NCBI GenBank assembly: GCA_013289585.1
Contig: JABCZR010000011.1
Location: forward strand, 1-64,000
Length of the DNA stretch: 64,000 bases
Reading direction: 5' to 3'
Source: Acidobacteriota bacterium
GTDB taxonomy: Bacteria; Acidobacteriota; Terriglobia; Acidiferrales; UBA7541
The position numbers and the translations under genes were made by a program. Below, in pieces: positions 9,291-16,131 of the stretch (its first letter is position 1; every line of letters begins with the position of its first letter). The notes under the pieces were generated by a model. It searched no databases, was not told the origin of the DNA, and saw only the letters and a program-made list of their open reading frames with translations.

Positions 9291-10052
9291 GTGGGGACGA
9301 CTCACGTGCAAATCCATTGGGTAGTACGACTCGTAAGACGGCTTTTCGGCGCCATTGCTCCGGTTGTGCTTCTGTGGGCGCTCCCGCTTCACGCCCAGCA
9401 ACAATCGCTCTTGAGCTCCGACCCCGTGGCTGTCGCTCCGGTACAGGAGCAAATCGGCTTGAAGAACAATCGCCTGTTCTACGTTATGGCGAACTACACG
9501 ACGGTCGAAAACCAGGACCGGTTCGGGCGGCTCTCGGCAAAGACGAAATTCAAGCTCTCCGCGAAAACCATGTCGGATCCGATCACGGTTTCCTTTATCG
9601 GGATGATCGCGCTGATGGGACAAGCTCGAAACAGTGATCCGACGTACGGACAGGGTTTACAAGGTTACGCAAAGCGCTATGGCACGTTCTACGCGGACAC
9701 GGGTATCGGGACGCTGATGACGACCTCGGTTTTCCCGACGCTGCTGCATCAAGATCCCCGCTATTTCCAGCTCGGCACGGGCAGTACCTGGCACCGCACG
9801 ATGTATTCCGTCAGCCGCATTTTCGTCACTCGTGCGGATAGTGGCGAAGTTCAATTCAACTATTCCGAGATCGTGGGCAACGCCGTCGCCGCCGGTATTT
9901 CGAACACCTACCATCCGCAGAGCCAGCGCACGCTAGGCAACACGCTCAGTATCTGGGGCACCGACATCATGTTGAATACGGTCTGCAATGTGGCCAAGGA
10001 ATTCTGGCCCGATATTCGTCGCAAGATTCACAAGCAAAAGCATTCGAATTAG
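9291..10052 (+). CDS. Exported acidobacterial family protein (paralogue of 28674-29777)
   Basis: 253 residues from GTG 9291 (GTG 9306 also possible), with a signal peptide ending LPLHAQ. The mature part has recurring short motifs: KFKLSAKTMSDPITV, YGQGLQGYAKRYG, FPTLLHQDPRYF, LGTGS, NYSEIVGNAVAAGISNTYHP. The same motifs in the same order form the C-terminal half of the minus-strand protein at 28674-29777, so the two belong to one family. Alternating glycine-rich and hydrophobic segments suggest a membrane-associated or outer-membrane protein, but I do not recognise a named domain. Function unknown. Confidence 0.75.
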   Translation: MGTTHVQIHWVVRLVRRLFGAIAPVVLLWALPLHAQQQSLLSSDPVAVAPVQEQIGLKNNRLFYVMANYTTVENQDRFGRLSAKTKFKLSAKTMSDPITVSFIGMIALMGQARNSDPTYGQGLQGYAKRYGTFYADTGIGTLMTTSVFPTLLHQDPRYFQLGTGSTWHRTMYSVSRIFVTRADSGEVQFNYSEIVGNAVAAGISNTYHPQSQRTLGNTLSIWGTDIMLNTVCNVAKEFWPDIRRKIHKQKHSN

Positions 10053-10362
10053 CGCTTCACTGAGAGTGGGCACCAGAACGCTCGAGGCAATGAAGAAGAC
10101 TCTGGCGGCGGGATCGAGTCAAGGGTACGAACGCAGACTTCGGTCATTTATAGCGGATATGCGCTGACATATTGCCCCAGCGCGCGAGCAGTCGCATTCC
10201 GGACACCTGGTCTCGTGACGATTGAACCAAGTCAGCTTGTGATTTGATCAGGGATTAAGTGCCTTAACGACCGCGCCGTTCATGGACTCCTACCCAGCCA
10301 CTTTCCAGCTCTTGCCGAAAAGCCTATGATGCAAATCATGCCGCGAGGATGAATACATTAAG
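10053..10362. other. Intergenic gap, nothing recognised
   Basis: A 310-nt gap between two plus-strand genes. No clear gene, terminator or repeat was seen. The last 40 bases before ATG 10363 lack a strong ribosome site. Confidence 0.4.
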
Positions 10363-10821
10363 ATGGCTTTTATTTCCGTGACGCGCTTGCGGGTTCGGTC
10401 CCTCCGCTATCTCCCCCTGTTCATTTGGCGAACGATGCAGTCTGTCCGCCAGACGGAACGCGCTTCTGGTTTTCTGGGCGGGAGACTGTTGCGCGAAGCA
10501 CGGAATGCGTTTTGGACTATGACGGCTTGGGAAGACGAGGCTGCGATGAATGCGTTTCGCGGCTCGGGCGCACATCGCGGTGCCATGCCCAAGTTGCTCA
10601 TCTGGTGCGATGAAGCATCTGTTGTGCATTGGAATCAGGAAACCCCGGAGCTTCCAACCTGGCTTGAGGCGCATAGACAGATGGTGAACGAGGGAAAGCG
10701 ATCTAAGGTCAATTATCCATCTTCTGCCCACGTGGCGAATCATATTGCAGCACCACAACGTAGTCGCCTGGAGGGAAATCTGAAGCCCGCACAACCACAT
10801 GGGGACGGCCCGCGTCCCTAG
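10363..10821 (+). CDS. DUF3291 / monooxygenase-like dimeric alpha-beta barrel protein
   Basis: 152 residues. The core (about 1-95) has the ferredoxin-like pattern of the DUF3291 and antibiotic-biosynthesis-monooxygenase-like group: MAFISVTRLRVRS, then FLGGRLLREARNAFWTMTAWEDEAAMNAFR, a region with paired strands and helices, then SGAHRGAMPKLLIWCDEASVVHW. The last 45 residues are polar and probably disordered. No cofactor-binding residues are evident, and enzyme activity is not established for this branch. It ends 56 nt from the convergent YdeI-like gene. Confidence 0.7.
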   Translation: MAFISVTRLRVRSLRYLPLFIWRTMQSVRQTERASGFLGGRLLREARNAFWTMTAWEDEAAMNAFRGSGAHRGAMPKLLIWCDEASVVHWNQETPELPTWLEAHRQMVNEGKRSKVNYPSSAHVANHIAAPQRSRLEGNLKPAQPHGDGPRP

Positions 10822-10877
10822 GGCGCCGCCGTTGTGGCAAAAGCTACCGGAGTGCCAGGGCAATTCGAGGGGTTGTT

Positions 10878-11342
10878 CTACCCGGGAGTCTTCACTCCCC
10901 TTTTTAGCATTTCAACGGACTTCTCGAGTCTCTTCGCTCGCGTTTCTTCCTTCTTGGCTTCGGTGATCCACCGGCAGTACTCCTTGCGGTGGGTGTAACT
11001 CAGCGCGTTGAAAATCGGAAGCAGCTTTTCCTTCGTGAGCAGTTTTTCAAATGGAACGGGCAGTTCGACGGTTCTTGGCTCTTCGTCTTTCCAGACGACG
11101 ACTTCAATGGTATCGCCCAGCGTTTTCCCGATTTGCTCGCGTATCGCTTTGGGAATACCCAGCGTGTGCAGTGGATGGCGGTACTTCATCAGCGAACCCG
11201 TATAGGGGACACCATCGAAAGTCGCTTTTACAGGGACCATCCCTCTGGTGGCGAATTCCTTCGCCGTATCATATGGGAAGAAGACAAAGGCCCCGCCGCC
11301 ATCGCCTTCTTGAATCTTGGCCTTGAATTTGTATTTCTTCAT
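10878..11342 (-). CDS. YdeI/OmdA-like protein (DUF1905 domain)
   Basis: 154 residues from ATG 11342 (MKKYKFKA). Extending the frame upstream adds 31 residues that do not fit the family. The N-terminal DUF1905 barrel (about 1-90) shows GGGAFVFFPYD, GMVPVKATFDGVPYTGSL and LGIPKAIREQIGKTLGD. The C-terminal part (about 95-150) is the YdeI/OmpD-associated helical domain with FNALSYTHRKEYCRWITEAKK. Family members are small cytosolic proteins of unclear function, linked in some Enterobacteria to antimicrobial-peptide resistance. The gene stands alone and faces away from the next plus-strand gene across a 404-nt gap. Confidence 0.85.
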   Translation of the reverse strand: MKKYKFKAKIQEGDGGGAFVFFPYDTAKEFATRGMVPVKATFDGVPYTGSLMKYRHPLHTLGIPKAIREQIGKTLGDTIEVVVWKDEEPRTVELPVPFEKLLTKEKLLPIFNALSYTHRKEYCRWITEAKKEETRAKRLEKSVEMLKRGVKTPG

Positions 11343-11746
11343 CGCTTCACCAGACTTGTCCGTGTGCTGCCCTCGAACAGCCCGAATTAAACCACTTTCG
11401 CTGACGGTGCGCCACCCCGCGGAAGGCCGCCCCATGCGCCACTTTGCTAAGAACCACTCTGAGATAAGTCCAGACCGTCTGCCACTCGGCTGGTGATCGG
11501 GGAAAGGTTTGGGTCAAAGCAGCCGGAAGAACGCCCATCACGGGAAGTACTAGAACCGGTTCACAAGAATTGCCCGACAAAAACAGCCCCGAAGTGTGAG
11601 CTACTTTTTGAACTGCTCTGGGTTGGGGACCAGCAACGGTAGGTAGTACCTGGGTGTGTCCAGTGTGGAGCGTTCGGGAACGCCTTCCGGAAGAAGCGGC
11701 TAGCTCGACTGGCCGTTGACAAAAAAAGACAATCTGGAGGATGACC
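11343..11746. other. Divergent intergenic region
   Basis: A 404-nt gap between divergent genes that must hold both promoters. Two small adjacent palindromes are visible, GCGTT-CGGG-AACGC at 11670-11683 and CTTCCGGAAG at 11684-11693, about 55-75 nt before the plus-strand gene. I see no coding capacity worth calling. Confidence 0.4.
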
Positions 11747-12682
11747 ATGAAACGACTCATCAGAATGCTGTTGAGTGCGGTGGCGCTACTGCTCCTGGCA
11801 CAAGGTATCCGTGCCCAAGACCTGCTGGTGCCGGCCGGCACGCTCCTGCAATGTACGCTGGACGAGCCGAATTTTTCGTCGGCGACAGCGGCGGTTGGCG
11901 ATCCGGTGTTGTGCCATTTGAAGACCATGCAGGAGTTCGGCAAGCCACTGTTCCCGAGAGGCAGCATGCTCGGCGGACATTTGGAAGCCGAGAAGGAGCC
12001 GGGACATTTCGTCGGGAAGGGTTACCTGAAGCTTTCCTTTGATCGAATAATCCTGCCGAGCGGAGATCTGCCAGTGCCGGCCAAGGTGATTCAGGCCCGC
12101 GGCTACAAGGTGGACAAGCAAGGCGCTATCGACGGCAAAGGTCATGCAACTCGTGACGTGGTGGAGTGGATGATTCCGCCACTCTGGCCCTGGAAGGTGA
12201 TCAGCTTGCCATTCCGCGGCCCGCGGCCGACGCTAAAGGGAGAGGAACCGATGGAGCTGCGATTGATGGACGACATCGTCGTCCCGCGGACTCTGGCACA
12301 AGCCAGTCATCCAGACCGTCCGCCGTACGCGTACTCCGCGCGGCCCAGCGTCTACAACACAGTGCCGCAGGCGAATGCGATGCAGCTGGCCGTAGTGAGG
12401 AATGCGAGTGCCGCGAGCGAAAACGCCGGAACCATACAAGCCATGGGACAGCAATCCAGCAATGGGCAGACCAGCGAACGAGCCACGATCCTGGTGACGA
12501 AGTCGAACCAGATCTATGAAGTGGCCAAGTACCAGAGAGACGGCGACTTGTTGATGTTCCAGGATACGCAAGGACGCAAGGGCGGGGTGGACGTCAATGA
12601 AGTGGATTGGCGGAAGACCACCGGGATGACGACGGAAATGCGGTCCACGGATAGGCCGCTCATTTCACGACAGCTGAACTGA
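11747..12682 (+). CDS. Exported protein of unknown function
   Basis: 311 residues from ATG 11747. GGAGG at 11736-11740 abuts an earlier ATG (11741) with no spacer but lies six bases before this one. The signal peptide ends IRAQ (about residue 24). The domain after it (about 25-180) reads LLVPAGTLLQCTLDEPN, GDPVLCHLKT, FPRGSMLGGHLE, GKGYLKLSFDRIILPSGDLPVPA, which loosely resembles the beta-rich TrbI/VirB10 C-terminal fold that also stores a surface property as a rigid ring; this likeness is weak. The rest is Ser/Asn-rich, then a short closing module (ILVTKSNQIYEVAKYQRDG). No neighbouring secretion genes. Function unknown. Confidence 0.7.
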   Translation: MKRLIRMLLSAVALLLLAQGIRAQDLLVPAGTLLQCTLDEPNFSSATAAVGDPVLCHLKTMQEFGKPLFPRGSMLGGHLEAEKEPGHFVGKGYLKLSFDRIILPSGDLPVPAKVIQARGYKVDKQGAIDGKGHATRDVVEWMIPPLWPWKVISLPFRGPRPTLKGEEPMELRLMDDIVVPRTLAQASHPDRPPYAYSARPSVYNTVPQANAMQLAVVRNASAASENAGTIQAMGQQSSNGQTSERATILVTKSNQIYEVAKYQRDGDLLMFQDTQGRKGGVDVNEVDWRKTTGMTTEMRSTDRPLISRQLN

Positions 12683-12847
12683 TGGAGCAGCTGTGAGGAA
12701 GCCTAGAGAAGTTTGACCCCAACTGTAGCGATTGGGAAGGGGGCGGTGGGGGTGTGTTGAAGAGAGATAGGAGAGAGTCGATTCGGACATTCTTCAAAAC
12801 ATCTGGGTTAAGTCAGTAGAACTCAATTTTAAATTGAAACAGTGGAC

Positions 12848-13168
12848 TTAGGATGAGAGATGCTTGACCCAACGAAAGAATCGCGCCCGATCTTCTTGTT
12901 GCATCGCTACAAACTTCACGCCCATGCCTTCCTTTGGCTTGCTCCTTTGAACGACGGCGCGCGCCCGCACCTCTCCTGCCGGCACGTCCAGCAGCAACTG
13001 GATAAATGTTCCTGGAGGAGGGGGCTCAGGAGTGCGAACGTACAACCCACCCAACGCGAGATTATCTACTGACGAGACAAATCTCCTGCTGGCAGTCTGC
13101 CAGGCTAAGATCGTCCCTTTCGGAGAGGAGAGACGCGGGTAGCGACGAAGGTCGTTCGTAGTCGCCAA
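12848..13168 (-). CDS. Single-domain PilZ protein
   Basis: 106 residues, covering essentially one PilZ domain. The RRYPR motif near residue 8 matches the RxxxR c-di-GMP-binding loop. DNLALGGLYV (about 35-44) occupies the D/NxSxxG position but has Ala-Leu in place of Ser-x, so ligand binding is plausible but not certain. The domain closes with GMGVKFVAMQQEDRARFFRWV. The only workable start is TTG 13168, because an in-frame TAA lies shortly upstream. Two more PilZ-type genes occur in this window (47700-49238 and 57831-58181). It would act in the cytosol as a c-di-GMP-responsive adaptor. Confidence 0.82.
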   Translation of the reverse strand: MATTNDLRRYPRLSSPKGTILAWQTASRRFVSSVDNLALGGLYVRTPEPPPPGTFIQLLLDVPAGEVRARAVVQRSKPKEGMGVKFVAMQQEDRARFFRWVKHLSS

Positions 13169-13565
13169 GGGACACTTGAAGGCAAGATACTCTCTTTCGA
13201 TGAATTAAGGAAGGCGTGATTTGGTGAAGAGTTGGAGCCGGAGCGTACGATTCATGGAAGCCCTTACACCCTTTTGGAGTCGAAATTCTCCAGAGAAGCG
13301 TTGACAATTCCAGCGACCGCCAGTATCGAGCCTGGATGCGGCTGCCACTACTGGATTGCGGTTGGGTCAAGCATTGGCCCCGCCAAGTGACTAACATCCT
13401 TCATTACAGCTGGTTATGGCAATTTGCGCGCAACAAATGGTCGCATCGGCAGGAAAGTCGTTATGGCTCTCGATAGCCTGTCAGTTCTGACAATGGTAAC
13501 TGGCAAGCGGGGGTGAAACCATCGGTGATGGAATGTATTCGCTCGATTCGCGATTGGGGGAATTC
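13169..13565. other. Divergent intergenic region with an inverted repeat
   Basis: A 397-nt gap between the PilZ gene and the YceI gene. A perfect inverted repeat TGTCAG-TT-CTGACA lies at 13479-13492, about 75 nt before the YceI start, and could be an operator. No gene is evident. Confidence 0.4.
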
Positions 13566-14147
13566 ATGAGATTAGCTGTTCTTTGCCTCTTCGTATCAGC
13601 CGCAGTGCCTTCGCTGGCTCAAGCACAAGGTCCTGTTTTCGAAATTACCCCGGTCGAAAGCACGGTGCAGTTCTCCGTGAAAGCGTCGGTGGCGATCGAG
13701 GGCAAGTTCGACAAGTGGGACGCCACGCTGACTTATCCGTCCACGGATGCTACATCAGGCGTGCTGGACATCAAGATTCAGGCGGAAAGTGTGAATACCG
13801 GAAGTGGTATGAAGAACGACAAGCTGAAGGGGAAAGACTTCTTTGACGCCAAGCACGATCCGTTGATCACGTTTCACTCCACCAAGATTGTACAGACCGG
13901 TCCCACCACCTTTGATGTGCAGGGAACTTTTACCATACGCGGAGTATCCAAGCCCGAGACGCTGAGCCTCGTGGTTTCCGGCAAGGGGACAGGCACGGGC
14001 GACATTAAAGGGACAATGGCGTTCGACCGCAAGGAATTCGGAATGAACAGCGGCATTCCCTTCATCAAGATCGCTGACCGCGTGGAAGTGACTGTCAACC
14101 TCCATGGGAAGCGAGTCAGCGGGCCTCCGTTAGTCTTTAAGGAATAA
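13566..14147 (+). CDS. YceI-family exported lipocalin-like protein
   Basis: 193 residues from ATG 13566, which has a G-rich ribosome site four bases upstream; an in-frame ATG at 13533 would add 11 polar residues before the signal peptide. The signal peptide ends AQAQG. The mature protein is one YceI domain: an eight-stranded barrel beginning FEITPVESTVQFSVKAS, with SGVLDIKIQAESVNTG, DFFDAKHDPLITF and GTFTIRGVSKPETLSLVV. YceI proteins bind isoprenoid or other lipophilic ligands in the periplasm. Its 3' end overlaps the convergent amidohydrolase by 11 nt. Confidence 0.92.
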   Translation: MRLAVLCLFVSAAVPSLAQAQGPVFEITPVESTVQFSVKASVAIEGKFDKWDATLTYPSTDATSGVLDIKIQAESVNTGSGMKNDKLKGKDFFDAKHDPLITFHSTKIVQTGPTTFDVQGTFTIRGVSKPETLSLVVSGKGTGTGDIKGTMAFDRKEFGMNSGIPFIKIADRVEVTVNLHGKRVSGPPLVFKE

Positions 14148-15984
14148 CTAGCGTCAAAAAGACAGTGGCGGGCGCGCATCTGGCCCCCGATAATGCGTCG
14201 TGGGTTCGGGTGTGCGTGGGTGCGCCGTTCTGATTTCCTGGAACGAGTTTCTTGGCTGCCTTAGGGCTTTGGTCCGGAGCATTCCCTGCGGCAGCGGTAG
14301 CAGAGTCAAAAACCAACTTTCCACCTACAATCGTCTTCAGGACGTGCGTGTCGCGGATCTTTTCCGGGGCGATGGAAAAAATATCGTCGCTGAGGAGTAC
14401 CATGTCTGCGAGTTTGCCGGGCGTGATCGAACCCTTCTCCTTCTCTTGAAATTCCGCATACGCCGAGCCCATGGTGTAGGCCTCGATGGTTTCCGGCACG
14501 GTGAGTTTCTGCTCCGGGAACCAACCGCCGGGATTCTTGCCGTCGAGGGTAGCACGGGTCACGGCGGCGTAGACGGTTTGCATAGGATCGAGCGGCGCCA
14601 CTTCCCAATCCGTGCCAAGCGCCAGGCGTACGCCATGGTCGAGAAAAGTGCGGAAAGCGTAGGTGCGGCTGGAGCGATCGCGGCCGATGTGCGCTTCCGC
14701 GAAGCGCCCATCGTCGATGGCGTGGTACGGTTGCACGGAAGCGATTACGTGCAGCCGCGCGAAACGGTCGAAATCCTTCGCAGCCATGTGTTGCGCATGC
14801 TCGATGCGAAATCTCCGGTCGGTTTCGCCATGTGCTTGGACAACGTCTGAATAGAGGTCGAGAATGATCGAGATGCCGTGATCGCCGATCGCGTGCGTGC
14901 AAAGTTGCAACCCGGCGGCGTCGGCTTTGAGCATCCGTTCGCGCATGAGAGAAATTGGCTGCATCTCATCGGAGAGCAGGCCGCGATTCTCGCCCTGGTT
15001 CAGAAATGGTTCATAGAAATAAGCGGTGCCGGAGCCGAGCGAGCCGTCGGCAAATGATTTCAGCGCGCCAATGCGCAAATACGGACCGCCGAACGCGTGG
15101 CGAATCCCGATTTTTGCCTGGTCGTCCACCTGGGGGATCAGCGGAGCAGCGTAAATGCGGACCGTCAGCTCGCCGCGCTGGAGGAGTTCGGCGTAGACGG
15201 AGATGTCTTCGTAATCCGGCCCCATATGCTGCACGCTGGTGACGCCGAGCGAGCTCGCGTAGGCCATGGCGCGCTTGATGATCTTGACGCGCTGATCGTG
15301 CGTGCGCGGCGGGATGGCTTTGAAGATGAAGTCCATCGCGGCGTCTTTCAATGCGCCGGTGGGATTTCCCTGAGCGTCACGGACGATGGTGCCGCCAGGC
15401 GGATCAGGAGTTTTCGCGGTAATTCCCGCGAGGCGAAGCGCTACAGAATTGGCCAGACCCATGTGCCCGTCGTAGCGTGTTACAAAAACGGGGGTGTCCG
15501 GCGTGAGCGAATCGATGAGCTCTTTGACGGGAATGTTCGGCGGGTTCCACTTGGTTTCGTCCCAGTTGCCGCCCACGATCCACTCGTTCCTGGGAGTTCG
15601 CTTGGCGCGTTCGCCGATCGGCCGGGCAAATTCCTGCGGGCTGGCGGCATTTTTCAAATCGACGCTGTCGAGCTGAATCCCCCCGGAGACAAAATGCACG
15701 TGGGAGTCGTTGAAGCCCGGGAGGAGGAGTTTTCCACCAGCGTCGATCACCTGGCTATGAGGGCCGCGCCAGGCATCGATTTCCGCGTTCGAACCGACGG
15801 CGACGATGCGATCGCCTAGCATGGCTACGGCTTGCGCATTTGGCTCAGATTTGTCCACAGTCCAGATTTTGGCATTCGTGATGATCAGATCCGCGGCGGG
15901 TTTACCTTGTGCACCGCAAAAGTAGGCGAACAACAACATTCCCGCGATAAGACACAGCAGGCCGGTCCAAACTTTGCTTTTCAT
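14137..15984 (-). CDS. Exported YtcJ-like amidohydrolase (amidohydrolase 3)
   Basis: 615 residues with a signal peptide (about 1-26, ending FCGAQG). All metal-site motifs of the YtcJ/amidohydrolase-3 group are present: PGFNDSHVHF (HxH), the carboxylated-Lys strand GALKSFADGSLGS, CTHAIGDHG, RIEHAQHM and the late Asp in LALGTDWEVAPLDP. It is therefore probably an active metal-dependent amidase or deacylase in the periplasm; the substrate cannot be read. The family core ends near residue 565; about 45 further polar residues form an unusual tail that runs into the 3' end of the YceI gene. GAGGA upstream supports the ATG start. Confidence 0.92.
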   Translation of the reverse strand: MKSKVWTGLLCLIAGMLLFAYFCGAQGKPAADLIITNAKIWTVDKSEPNAQAVAMLGDRIVAVGSNAEIDAWRGPHSQVIDAGGKLLLPGFNDSHVHFVSGGIQLDSVDLKNAASPQEFARPIGERAKRTPRNEWIVGGNWDETKWNPPNIPVKELIDSLTPDTPVFVTRYDGHMGLANSVALRLAGITAKTPDPPGGTIVRDAQGNPTGALKDAAMDFIFKAIPPRTHDQRVKIIKRAMAYASSLGVTSVQHMGPDYEDISVYAELLQRGELTVRIYAAPLIPQVDDQAKIGIRHAFGGPYLRIGALKSFADGSLGSGTAYFYEPFLNQGENRGLLSDEMQPISLMRERMLKADAAGLQLCTHAIGDHGISIILDLYSDVVQAHGETDRRFRIEHAQHMAAKDFDRFARLHVIASVQPYHAIDDGRFAEAHIGRDRSSRTYAFRTFLDHGVRLALGTDWEVAPLDPMQTVYAAVTRATLDGKNPGGWFPEQKLTVPETIEAYTMGSAYAEFQEKEKGSITPGKLADMVLLSDDIFSIAPEKIRDTHVLKTIVGGKLVFDSATAAAGNAPDQSPKAAKKLVPGNQNGAPTHTRTHDALSGARCAPATVFLTLVIP

Positions 15985-16131
15985 TTAAAAATTCCTCACG
16001 GATTTTGCAGGAGAAAGATTGTACTCCGCCTTGAGCATCACCGCCATTTGGCTTTTGTGGGCAGCGGCTGGAGGCAATAACAAGCCGGCAATTTCTGTTA
16101 CCGCGATTCAAACACCGGGAAGTGCTGCGTT

